A stretch of 64,000 nucleotides of DNA, from the NCBI GenBank assembly GCA_903849645.1, contig CAINJJ010000015.1:62001-126000 (forward strand), given 5' to 3'. This stretch comes from an uncultured Acidobacteriaceae bacterium. Lineage in GTDB: Bacteria > Acidobacteriota > Terriglobia > Terriglobales > Acidobacteriaceae. This document shows, one piece after another, positions 55,901 to 64,000 of this stretch (within the stretch, counting starts at the first letter, position 1; the number at the start of each line of letters is the position of its first letter). The position numbers and the translations under genes were made by a program. Under the pieces are notes generated by a model, which saw only the letters and a program-made list of their open reading frames with translations, was not told the DNA's origin and did no database searches.

Positions 55901-56360
55901 CAACCAGCACATAGGAGCCGGCGAGCCAGAGATTGGCAAGCTGCGTGGGGGCGACGTTGCCGTCCTGATAGACCTGGCCGGCGAGCAACTCGGGCTCCAG
56001 GCCGGACTGCATCACGGTCTGGGTCTTGGCGGAGTTTTCGCTGCCGACGACGTAGATGAGCGGCATGGCCGCCAGGGACTTTGCGCCGGTGTGGCCGGTG
56101 CGGATTCTTGAGTCGGCATCATGGAGAAGCGCCTTGAGGTTGACTGCTTCCGGCGTGTCCGCCGCGCCCGCGTCCACAGGACCGCCCGCCATCTTGGCCA
56201 GGTACCAGATCACAACGGCAATGGCCGCGGCTCCGAGAAGGCCAAGGATCAGGCAGAGCAGCAGGAGCTTGACGCCCTCGAAGTGGAGAGCGAAACCGAG
56301 AAGGACAACCAGGGCAATGTAGAGAATGAAGACAATGATTCCAATCCACACGCGCTTCAT
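52926..56360 (-). CDS. tssM: T6SS inner-membrane complex protein TssM (IcmF)
   Basis: Large inner-membrane scaffold of the T6SS membrane complex, 1144 residues. Two N-terminal helices (VWIGIIVFILYIALVVLLGFA; LLLCLILGLLGAAAIAVVIW) precede a cytoplasmic GTPase-like domain, then a third helix near residue 470 (ALLATASAFVLLILLF) and a long periplasmic part. The P-loop is degenerate: GSENSAKT stands where GxxxxGKS/T is expected, while TKLD is kept. The C-terminal IcmF-type beta domain is present (ATFHWVSQPSSKITL, FRLAFGAAHLPPNRL). ATG 56360 overlaps the tssL stop codon by 4 bp. An in-frame extension to 56531 lies within tssL and is rejected. Confidence 0.93.
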   Translation of the reverse strand: MKRVWIGIIVFILYIALVVLLGFALHFEGVKLLLLCLILGLLGAAAIAVVIWYLAKMAGGPVDAGAADTPEAVNLKALLHDADSRIRTGHTGAKSLAAMPLIYVVGSENSAKTQTVMQSGLEPELLAGQVYQDGNVAPTQLANLWLAGSYVLVEAGGPLLRQAALWLRLVKSTLPARLGSAFSKDSRLPSRSVVVCVSIERILAPNTAEQIRALAQNINERLRQLAQTLGTSLPVYVLFTKLDTVAPFAEYAGNLTEEEVKLPIGSLLASINPNSGLYADQASEQIGSRLDQLIYALAEYRLDLLSRGGELQSLSRAYEFPRDLRKLRAGLIGFLLELGRPSQLGVNPFLRGFFFTGMRAHVVEDVLDIGPAQHQQQAAPAADAGATRIFSMAGAQSMQAPPPRQRSGGTRKVPQWVFLPHLFSKILLADKSALETSRASTRTNFLKRALLATASAFVLLILLFTTISFFNNRALEQRVSGAIRIPVAPVSATGFAATQDLATLDKLRTVLVELEDYRQNGAPLMDRFGLYKGNALYPVACQAYSDRFRSLLLAPTQNNILARLRAVQAPPLPDANYNATYKPLKAYLITTSNPDKSTVDFLPAVLASEWAGNNTPDPELARLAQAQFEFYAGLLPQPGSCLASAGGAADAQAVARGRYYLNGFQGFQHVYQSMLADASHKNPSLRYNDKFPGSAQYIIDSYEVQGAFTKGGFTFMQNAIQHPEPYFSGEEWVLGPASGPPIDRATLSAKLQEVYTADYLQNWRTYLTSAHFVAFKNLPDAATKLSILDSNVSPILELFSLVSFNTGVAAPAISGAFQAPQSVVPASNPDNVFVAQSNQAYIQKLQDLGGAVKSLTDNPLAAADPNSATPIINSAINAEQSAENIRNTFVPDPTGNMDKTSFALLEAPIKSVEDLASRAPAAALNGGGQGFCDQIGPVLKKFPFNPQADQEATTEEAAQLFAPGQGKFAQYYSSNQSLQKLIVLQGSQYVSAPGSKVPINGAYLKFLNDAQKISSSLFAAGNQPSLNFTLAEVKGAGAADGVLNIDGQQIASAGQSATFHWVSQPSSKITLATSKNTAPNMSGAWSVFRLAFGAAHLPPNRLKFTFQFNNQAPEVVLFDASGPGAPLLDPQFMKGFHCVAAVTH

Positions 56361-57109
56361 AGAGAGATCTCCGAAAGGGTCGTAGCCGGGCGGGAAAGTG
56401 GAGCGGAGGAGCCGAAGCTGTTGTGCGCAGTGGTGGAGACGCCCTGGCCGAGGATGAGAATGTATCCGACATAGGCCAGCAGGGTGAAGACGGCGAGCAC
56501 AACAGCCGTGATGGCGAGACGGCGAACCCATGGATCGCGCTGCAGCATGGAGGGCGCGGGCGGCGGCTCGGTGGGGCGAAAGAGCAGATAGGCGCCGCGG
56601 ATGCGGGTAATCTTGTCGCGCAGGCGCTGTAGCAGCGTATGGGCCTCGGAAGAGTCGCCGAACGCCAGCCGGCCGCGATACCCGAGCAGCAGGCAGAGGG
56701 CGTGGAGTTCGAGCACGTCGGCCACTTCATTGGACTCGGGGCGATTGAGCAGGTCGGTCACATTCTTGAAGAAGTACTCGCCGGCAAAGTGACCGCCGAA
56801 CATCTCTTCCTGGAGCGGTCGGCGCGCCCAGTCGGCAAAGGCGGGGTCCTGCGAGTTGAGGATGCTCTCGTCGAGGAAGGCGATGATGGCGTAGATGGCC
56901 ATCTTGGAGGCTTCATCGGTGTAGCCGATGGCGGATGCATCGCGCACCGCGCCGGAGATCATCTTGCGAATGGTGGCGCGGAAGGACTCTGCATTCTCCA
57001 CGCGCTGCACGCGAAAGCGCGTGCGAAGGATGACGGTGAAGACCTCCTGGAAGGCAAGCGCCAGGCTGTTGGTCCTCATCTCTTGAGGAAGGGCGGGAGA
57101 AGCTGTCAT
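56357..57109 (-). CDS. tssL: T6SS inner-membrane protein TssL (DotU)
   Basis: DotU/TssL protein of 250 residues. A cytoplasmic helical domain (AFQEVFTVILRTRFR, AIYAIIAFLDESILNSQ, DWARRPLQEEMFGG, LHALCLLLGYRGRLAF) is followed by one C-terminal membrane helix (RLAITAVVLAVFTLLAYVGYI) and a short periplasmic tail, the standard TssL topology. No peptidoglycan-binding domain is attached. It overlaps tssK upstream and tssM downstream by 4 bp each (ATGA arrangements), so the three are translationally coupled and assemble the baseplate-membrane connection. Confidence 0.94.
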   Translation of the reverse strand: MTASPALPQEMRTNSLALAFQEVFTVILRTRFRVQRVENAESFRATIRKMISGAVRDASAIGYTDEASKMAIYAIIAFLDESILNSQDPAFADWARRPLQEEMFGGHFAGEYFFKNVTDLLNRPESNEVADVLELHALCLLLGYRGRLAFGDSSEAHTLLQRLRDKITRIRGAYLLFRPTEPPPAPSMLQRDPWVRRLAITAVVLAVFTLLAYVGYILILGQGVSTTAHNSFGSSAPLSRPATTLSEISL

Positions 57110-58458
57110 GCGGACGTCTCCGTAATGATGGTGAGTTCAAAGGTTGAATCGCCGATATCGCCGGGGAGGTAGACTCCAACCTGGCGCGTTTGCAGGATGT
57201 GCTGCCAGCAGGCTCCACCAAGAGAGATGGAGAAGTAGTGCATGTCTGCCTGAGCATGAAGGGCGGACGGCGGCACGGGAACGTGAAGCAGTTCGAGGCC
57301 GGGCAGGGCGCGTTGCACGAGCTTGGGCACGCCCTCGGCGGAACAGATCTTGACCAGTTGCGGCACCTGGCGGAGCAGGGTTGACTCGTTCAGCGAGGAA
57401 CGTATGCCGAAGATCCAGCGCGCCCGGCGGAGGCAGCGCTCATCCTTGACCTCGGCGGTATGGATGTAGACATCGCCCCTGGTGAACTTCAACGTGACGG
57501 TGTTGGACGGGACCACGATCTCGAGGTAGCGCCGGATCAACGCGTCCAACCCTCTGAAGGTCAGAGACAGATCCTGGTGCAGATACTTCGGGATGTCGCC
57601 CAGAGAGGACTCGAGGGCGAATGTGCTGAGCGCGCCGGCAAGGCGGACTAGGTCCTGGTAAACATCCTCGGGATGGCTGCGGCGGTCGGTGAGGTGATGG
57701 CGCAGCGCGGGAAGCGCCGAGCAGAGCGAATGAAGAAACCAGTAGTTCGCGACATCGAGCGCGGATGTGCCGAGTTCGAAGCGGCCTGAGGTGGCTTTCT
57801 CGCCCTGCACCGAAATAACCTTCTCGTCGATGGATTGGACGAGGCGATGAAGAAGGAGGACGAGGTTCTCGCAGGCGCCGATGCGCAGGCAGGGAGCGAT
57901 GAAGTCCGGGTCGCACATGAACCCGCCGCTGCCATCGCGCACAATGCGCGCCACAGGGAAGGAGATGGCGCCCTCGGGGACCCGGTCCTGGCTGCACAGG
58001 AAGAGATTCTTGCGGGCGAAGGCGACGCTGTTTTCACCCTGGCCGGTGGAGTCGTCGACGAGCGTGCGCTTGATGGCGCCGTAGCGCGTGTCGGGGCTGC
58101 CTCCGGGGTCGCAATCCAGACCCTGGTCCTTGCGCGACGGTATGCCGAGGCAGAGCACGATCTCATTGTCGGTGGGGTTGAAAAGCGTCTTCAGCTGGAT
58201 TGGAACAGGCGCTGTATCGCAGTCGGGGAGGTCGAAGATGAGGCCGTCGGGAAGGATGCCGGAGGCATAGGTGAGCGTGGCAACGCCGTTGCGAATGGCT
58301 TCATTGTCAAAGGAGAAATTGAGAAAGCCCCAGGGGTTCTGTCGCAGGTTGGCGCTGAGGAACCAGAGGGTGTCTTCAAAATAGCGGCTCTGGGTTTGGA
58401 AATGGTGAGGGCCGAGGTGCATTCCTTCCGACCAGACGACCCGCGAGAGGAACTTCAT
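57106..58458 (-). CDS. tssK: T6SS baseplate protein TssK
   Basis: TssK links the baseplate to the membrane complex. It has 450 residues. The family N-terminus is clear (VVWSEGMHLGPHHFQTQSRY), followed by LWFLSANLRQNPWGFLNF, NEIVLCLGIPS and the helical region with LDALIRRYLEIVVPSNTVTL; the C-terminal domain ends with a hydrophobic strand pattern (VGVYLPGDIGDSTFELTII). The start at ATG 58458 begins MKFLSRVVWSEGMH; an upstream in-frame extension to 58515 has no support. First gene of the minus-strand T6SS run; the promoter must lie in the 265-bp region shared with the divergent proline-rich gene. Confidence 0.95.
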   Translation of the reverse strand: MKFLSRVVWSEGMHLGPHHFQTQSRYFEDTLWFLSANLRQNPWGFLNFSFDNEAIRNGVATLTYASGILPDGLIFDLPDCDTAPVPIQLKTLFNPTDNEIVLCLGIPSRKDQGLDCDPGGSPDTRYGAIKRTLVDDSTGQGENSVAFARKNLFLCSQDRVPEGAISFPVARIVRDGSGGFMCDPDFIAPCLRIGACENLVLLLHRLVQSIDEKVISVQGEKATSGRFELGTSALDVANYWFLHSLCSALPALRHHLTDRRSHPEDVYQDLVRLAGALSTFALESSLGDIPKYLHQDLSLTFRGLDALIRRYLEIVVPSNTVTLKFTRGDVYIHTAEVKDERCLRRARWIFGIRSSLNESTLLRQVPQLVKICSAEGVPKLVQRALPGLELLHVPVPPSALHAQADMHYFSISLGGACWQHILQTRQVGVYLPGDIGDSTFELTIITETSA

Positions 58459-58723
58459 AGTTGGTAGACCACCATCGATGCTTGCTGAAACCGTGATTTG
58501 TGAGGCGATCGACACAGGGCAAGACTTCGGCGATGGCCGCTTGCTTTCGATCGATTGAGCAGGTTACATCCGGGGCAAATGCCGGGGTTGACAACCACTC
58601 ACCCATTCCCCGGGTACCGTCAAAATCATAAACGCATCTTACTCAAATTCTTTTCGCATGAATAGATAAATTAAGAAGAAGGGATGATTTATTCTTGAGG
58701 CACTGTCTCGGAGGCTTGAATCG

Positions 58724-60487
58724 ATGGGCGAGTCTGCAAATCCTGGTGGTCCTGATTCTACGAAGTCCGCATGGCCCGATGACTCGGGCTCTGATAGTTC
58801 GTGGGGTGCGACGGGTGTGTTTGGCCAGGTGAAGGATGCAGAACCGGCGCCGTCTGGCACGCCGTTTTCCTTTGCGGTTGATTCGCCGGCAAAGCCGCAG
58901 CCTGCGCCGGTTCCCAGCGCCCTCACGGAGCCGGTGGTTTACAAGGTCGGGATGGGCGCTTCCGGAGAGAGTTCCCCCGAGATTCTGGACCGGATGCGCC
59001 ATGCATCCGAAGAGAAGAAGCCGGTCCCTGAGAGCCCGGCGCCGGCTTATGGCGGAAGCAGCGGCGGTTTCACGTCGCTTTTGCGGACATTGGGAGATGA
59101 ACCAGCTCCGGTCGTGACGCCTCCCGCTCCAGCGGCAGCGCCCGCATGGACTCCAGTACCGAAGCCGCTGCCTGAGGCTCCGCGACCGGTGCAGGACTCG
59201 GGGTTTACCTCGCTGCTGCGTACGCTGGGGAGCGACGAGAAGGCCAGCCCCGCGCCCGCTGCCGCGCCTGCCTGGACCCCGGTAGCGAAGCCGCTGCCGG
59301 AGGCGCCGCGTCCCGCGCAGGACTCGGGTGGATTCACTTCATTGCTGCGCACTCTGGGGACGGAAGAGAGCACCGGCGGCCCATCGGTCGCGAGCCAACC
59401 GCCCGTCGCGCCCAGCTATCGGCCCGAGCCGCCAAAGCCCGCCGCGCAGCCGTCGGGAACCGGCGGGTTTACCGAGTTGCTGCGCATCACGCCGGACCCG
59501 ACGCCGAGCCCTTCGTCGCAGCGGCCTCCGGACTTTCACGCCGCGCCCTCCGGTTTTGGGGAGCCGGCGGCGCCGAGCCAGAGCTCCGGCGGCGCATTCA
59601 CTCAACTTTTCAGCGCGTTGGGCAGCGATGGCTCAGGCGCAGCCCCCGCCAGCGAGAGCAAGAGCAGTTTTTCGGGCGGGTATTCGGCCTCAAGCCAGCC
59701 CTTGCAATCGGAACCCTATGCGAACCGGGGCGGTCCAGCGCCGAATGACTTTGGTTATGGCCGGTCGCCGGGCGGCAATGCGAGCGAGACGCCGCGCGCG
59801 AGCCAGGAGGCCTTTACTCCCCCGCCGCCCCCTCTGGATGCGCCTCCGGCGCAGGGCGGGAAGGCAGGACTGACGCAGTTGATCCGGCTGCTGGACGAGC
59901 CGGTTGCGCAGCAGCCGAAGCCCTATGTGCCTCCCACACAGACTCTGGCTTCGTCGGACCCCGGTTCGCTGACCAGCCAGTTCAGCGGGATGGGCGTGCA
60001 GAGCGCCGCGGCTCCGCAAGCCGCTCCGCCAGTGGCGCCGCAATATACGCCGCCGCCGAGCGCGGGGCCGAGCGAGTATTCCAAGATCATTGACGCATCG
60101 CGTTTCCGGGAGCAGGCCATGCGCGGGGGAGCGGCAGCGGGAGCGCCTGGAGCCGCCGCGCCGCCGCCGCAGGCGCCACCGCCACCGCCGCCCGCGATGC
60201 CCAACTATGCGATGCCGGGCATGCCTCCACCGCCGCAGATGCCGCACTATGGCGCGCCGCCGATGCAGTTTGGCGGAGGCGGAGCAGCAGCACCGCCGCC
60301 ACCTCAGTTTGCCTATCCGCAGCCGCCGCCCATGCCGGTGGTGGCTCCTCCGCCGCCTCCGCCCGTGCCCGCCGCGACAGCGCCCGCGGCGGGCAAGATG
60401 CAGCAGTTTGTGCCGTTGCTGCTGATCCTGATCATTTTTCTTCTGCTCGGGGTTCTGGTTACTGTGATCTTTCTGCTGAAGCACTAG
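58724..60487 (+). CDS. Tail-anchored proline-rich protein with GFTxLLRxLG motif repeats
   Basis: 587 residues, mostly disordered and rich in Pro, Ala, Ser and Gly. A short motif recurs seven times: residues 115-124 and 160-169 (GFTSLLRTLG), 203-212 (same), 248-256 (GFTELLRIT), 291-300 (AFTQLFSALG), 382-391 (GLTQLIRLLD), 415-423 (SLTSQFSGMG). The last two copies are the most diverged. A copy of about 40 residues (135-172 versus 177-214) is nearly identical, showing recent tandem duplication. The last residues form one hydrophobic helix (FVPLLLILIIFLLLGVLVTV) followed by FLLKH, a tail anchor. There is no enzyme domain. GGAGG precedes ATG 58724. It is divergent from tssK and precedes a T6SS effector, so a scaffold role in T6SS is a reasonable guess. 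Confidence 0.85.
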   Translation: MGESANPGGPDSTKSAWPDDSGSDSSWGATGVFGQVKDAEPAPSGTPFSFAVDSPAKPQPAPVPSALTEPVVYKVGMGASGESSPEILDRMRHASEEKKPVPESPAPAYGGSSGGFTSLLRTLGDEPAPVVTPPAPAAAPAWTPVPKPLPEAPRPVQDSGFTSLLRTLGSDEKASPAPAAAPAWTPVAKPLPEAPRPAQDSGGFTSLLRTLGTEESTGGPSVASQPPVAPSYRPEPPKPAAQPSGTGGFTELLRITPDPTPSPSSQRPPDFHAAPSGFGEPAAPSQSSGGAFTQLFSALGSDGSGAAPASESKSSFSGGYSASSQPLQSEPYANRGGPAPNDFGYGRSPGGNASETPRASQEAFTPPPPPLDAPPAQGGKAGLTQLIRLLDEPVAQQPKPYVPPTQTLASSDPGSLTSQFSGMGVQSAAAPQAAPPVAPQYTPPPSAGPSEYSKIIDASRFREQAMRGGAAAGAPGAAAPPPQAPPPPPPAMPNYAMPGMPPPPQMPHYGAPPMQFGGGGAAAPPPPQFAYPQPPPMPVVAPPPPPPVPAATAPAAGKMQQFVPLLLILIIFLLLGVLVTVIFLLKH

Positions 60488-60678
60488 AACGCGGACCGCG
60501 TGGTGTGGGCGCATTGACTTCGTGCTTTCCCAGGTCCCAGAATCGGGCCTGGGGCACCCATTCCCGGAGCAGCAAGCGGCCAAAGGCTTCAGGCCGCGGG
60601 ATCAGGCAAGCGAAGAACGTCAGCCGTGGAGGTGGATGCCGATGAAAGGCATCGGCCTGTTCCACCAGGAGGATTCCC
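60488..60678. other. Spacer with dispersed-repeat motif
   Basis: 191 bases with no gene. It contains GGGGCACCCATTC (about 60551), also seen in the hairpin at 28453-28488, and a GCGGCC...GGCCGC pair around AAAGGCTTCA (about 60581-60600) that shares the GGCTTCAG core of the REP elements. Confidence 0.45.
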
Positions 60679-61056
60679 ATGCCCTATGTTTCACAGAACT
60701 ACGACCACAATCCAGATGCGCCGATGGGGACGTGGGTTGGAGCGGCTCCCTATTATGGCGAATGCGTCTCCTATGTGAAGGCGGTGACGCCGGGGCTGCC
60801 GCAAACGTCCCTCTGGAAGAAGGGGGCCGCGGTCAAAGGGAACACCACGATTGTGGCGGGAACCGTGATAGCCACGTTCAATGCAACGGGCCACTACTTT
60901 GGCCATGCGGCGATCTACGAGAGCCAGACCGCGGCCGGAGTGAACGTGGTGGATCAGTGGATTGTGCAGCCCGCCCAGCCCATTCACCGGCGGACGCTGC
61001 GCTTTGGCTCGGCCGGCTATGTGAATAACGGAGACAACTTCTTTGTCGTGGAATAG
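60679..61056 (+). CDS. BPSL0067-family protein, candidate T6SS amidase effector
   Basis: 125-residue protein without signal peptide, of the BPSL0067 family (NlpC/CHAP-like peptidoglycan amidase fold). The likely catalytic Cys lies at the family position in YYGECVSYVKA, and the His in YFGHAAIYES; TSLWKKGAAVKGNTTI, IATFNATGHYFGH and VVDQWIV match the family layout. Such amidases are typical T6SS effectors that cut the peptidoglycan peptide in the target's periplasm. ATG 60679 has AGGAGG-type purines (CCAGGAGGATTCCC) upstream. The next gene overlaps its 3' end by 14 bp and encodes an exported protein, the classic effector-immunity layout. Confidence 0.82.
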   Translation: MPYVSQNYDHNPDAPMGTWVGAAPYYGECVSYVKAVTPGLPQTSLWKKGAAVKGNTTIVAGTVIATFNATGHYFGHAAIYESQTAAGVNVVDQWIVQPAQPIHRRTLRFGSAGYVNNGDNFFVVE

Positions 61057-61405
61057 GCTGATTCTCGGGCTGGCGATGGTCTGTGCCGCGGCGGCTCAGG
61101 CGCAGGAGGCACGGTGCCCGTCGCACAAGGACAAGCACCCGCTGGTCAGCGGCGTGGTCTATGACGGGCCGCCCGAACAACTGGCCGACCTGATGCCGGA
61201 CGTGACGCGGGGCAAGGGCGACCATGCCTTCGCTTCATGGGAGGTTGGGTATATCTACGAGGCCGGCCGGAACCTTTACCTGATGTGCCGGTATGCCGGT
61301 CTGGGCGACGCGCAGGCTGTGACGGTGAAGGTGGAGACGAAGGTGAAGCAGTGCGTCTTCCGGACCCATGCGGGGAAGCTGCCGGCGGAGCTGGGCTGCA
61401 AGTAG
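61043..61405 (+). CDS. STY0301-like exported protein, candidate immunity protein
   Basis: 120-residue protein with an N-terminal signal peptide (LILGLAMVCAAAAQAQ), so it would act in the periplasm. The mature part resembles the STY0301 family: EARCPSH, VVYDGPPEQLADLMPD, LYLMCRYAGLG and a C-terminal cysteine pair (KQCVF; ELGCK). It starts at TTG 61043 with GGAG about 10 bases upstream, and overlaps the amidase-like gene by 14 bp. STY0301-type proteins are commonly found next to BPSL0067-type effectors, so I infer that it protects the producer's own peptidoglycan from the amidase. Confidence 0.7.
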   Translation: MSWNRLILGLAMVCAAAAQAQEARCPSHKDKHPLVSGVVYDGPPEQLADLMPDVTRGKGDHAFASWEVGYIYEAGRNLYLMCRYAGLGDAQAVTVKVETKVKQCVFRTHAGKLPAELGCK

Positions 61406-61720
61406 TGGTTGTGGGCGGTTGAGCAAGGTTTATTGCAGCCGGGGTGTTTCGCCGTCGAAATCAGCACAAGCCTGTCGACTCAGTGAGCTGGAAATGGCCG
61501 GGAAGAGCCGTCTTTGTGGCTGAATTAGGGCTTGCGCGAGGTCACGGGGCGATTTCCAGCGCCCCTGCAGGGCTCGGGGGCAGGCGGGGTGGCAGGTCGT
61601 TTGGTTCCGTCGCGCGGTCAGCGGGGTCGCACGCCGAGCGATTGGAGCTGAGGCTTCCCAGGTCCCCAAATGCGAGGATGACAGGTTCTTGTCGGGAGAT
61701 GCTTTCGCTGCATCCTTGAA
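61406..61720. other. Intergenic region before the eno terminator
   Basis: About 315 bases without a supportable gene. Short open frames occur on both strands but none has a ribosome-binding site or known family. A GC-rich stretch (61540-61600) contains several short inverted GGGGC/GCCCC pairs. Nothing else was seen. Confidence 0.4.
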
Positions 61721-61723
61721 AGC

Positions 61724-61755
61724 AAAAAAGAGGGAGCCGAAGCCCCCTCCTTTTC
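61724..61755 (-). terminator. Rho-independent terminator of eno
   Basis: Read on the minus strand: GGAGGGGGC-TTCG-GCTCCCTC followed by TTTTTT. It starts about 35 bases after the eno stop codon. The UUCG-type tetraloop and T-run make this the most classical terminator in the window. On the plus strand it also ends in four T, so weak bidirectional action is possible. Confidence 0.88.
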
Positions 61756-61789
61756 ATTGATTGCGACGCCGTATGGCCCAAGCAAGTTG

Positions 61790-63517
<1,728 letters not shown>

Positions 63518-64000
63518 ATGAACCGGCCGATACTTGCGTACGCACTGTTGATTGCGGCGACTGGCGCCATGGGGGCGCAGCAGCCGAGCCAGACCAGTCC
63601 TTACGAGGGAACGGCGACTCCTCCCCCGGACGACACCATCATGACCACCGCCGCGCCGCAGGCCAAGCCGCCGGCGGGCCGTCCCATTACTGAAACCGAG
63701 CCGCAGGCCGAGCCGATGTCCCGGCAGGACTCCACCGCCCCTTCGACAACCTACACGGACCCCGACGCCGGCATCGCGCAGCCCCCGCGCCGCAGCGCCG
63801 CCGCCAGCGAGCCGGAGTTGACGCGGCGCCCCGCCGTTGTTGATCCCGATGGCGATATCGTGCATCCGCACGCGCTCCGGCCCGGCGAACTGGGGGAGGG
63901 AACCATGATCCGGGTGAAACTGATGGAGCGGCTCTCGACCAGCAGCAGCGAGAAGGGCCAGGCCTTTCACAGCCGGGTGGCCACGGACGTCCTGCAGGGA
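63518..64000 (+). CDS. Exported proline/threonine-rich protein, truncated by window end
   Basis: Open to the end of the window (161 codons, no stop). The ATG has AAAGGAG upstream. The signal peptide (MNRPILAYALLIAATGAMGA) is followed by a disordered region of about 100 residues rich in Pro, Thr and Ala (TATPPPDDTIMTTAAPQA; TEPQAEPMSRQDSTAPSTTY) and then the beginning of a beta-type domain (MIRVKLMERLSTSSSEKGQA, FHSRVATDVLQG). That ending resembles a small domain seen in exported Acidobacteria proteins (strand pattern MIRVKL...LST...G..F.SRV..DV). Function is unknown. Confidence 0.8.
   Translation, partial: MNRPILAYALLIAATGAMGAQQPSQTSPYEGTATPPPDDTIMTTAAPQAKPPAGRPITETEPQAEPMSRQDSTAPSTTYTDPDAGIAQPPRRSAAASEPELTRRPAVVDPDGDIVHPHALRPGELGEGTMIRVKLMERLSTSSSEKGQAFHSRVATDVLQG

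Overview
The window looks like chromosomal DNA from a GC-rich, diderm, soil-type bacterium of the Acidobacteriota, most likely class Terriglobia / family Acidobacteriaceae. This rests on gene content, not on a database search. The pointers are a large Oar-like TonB-dependent receptor with an N-terminal carboxypeptidase-regulatory-like domain, a giant FG-GAP plus bacterial-Ig repeat protein, a PEP-CTERM protein, secreted glycosidases, a DUF5995 protein, a PEGA-domain Ser/Thr kinase and a proline-rich tail-anchored repeat protein beside type VI secretion genes. I saw no rRNA, tRNA, CRISPR array or prophage.

Layout. 0-6 kb (+): a sugar-type oxidoreductase operon (aldo/keto reductase, zinc alcohol dehydrogenase, RbsD/FucU-like protein), then tex and ppk2. 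6-9.5 kb (-): a secreted six-hairpin glycosidase and a methyltransferase. 9.7-11.8 kb (+): an ABC-2 exporter pair. 11.8-15.6 kb (-): secreted GH27 alpha-galactosidase, isocitrate/isopropylmalate-type dehydrogenase, nrdR, DUF5995. 15.8-18.7 kb: HepT-like protein, PEP-CTERM protein, DegT-type aminotransferase. 19-22.8 kb (+): hfq-hflX, a decayed nuclease-like pseudogene, a REP-flanked RAYT transposase, a NUDIX hydrolase. 23.5-31 kb: Oar-like receptor, periplasmic aldose epimerase, S1/P1 nuclease, exported Gfo/Idh/MocA protein. 31-34.6 kb (+): the classical tig-clpP-clpX set, where the trigger factor carries a histidine-rich N-terminus, closed by a 22-bp perfect hairpin. 34.9-49.6 kb (+): S53 peptidase, multidomain Ser/Thr kinase, the 2236-residue repeat protein, an outer-membrane barrel. 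50-61.4 kb: a type VI secretion (T6SS) region. 61.8-64 kb: eno (-) and a truncated secreted-protein gene (+).

The T6SS region is the most interesting part. A translationally coupled tssK-tssL-tssM run, followed by a PP2C phosphatase gene, lies on the minus strand. On one side sits a plus-strand set: DUF1795/Eag-like chaperone, PAAR protein with a C-terminal candidate toxin domain, and a one-nucleotide-overlapping orphan gene (candidate immunity). On the other side sit a divergent tail-anchored protein with seven copies of a short GFTxLLRxLG motif, a BPSL0067-family amidase-like effector, and an overlapping exported STY0301-like candidate immunity protein. The sheath, tube, baseplate and ClpV genes are not in the window. 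The PP2C phosphatase, and possibly the PEGA kinase 12 kb away, suggest phosphorylation control.

Many starts are GTG or TTG; where an internal start has a better ribosome-binding site I used it and say so. Long antisense reading frames, common in GC-rich coding DNA, were left out.
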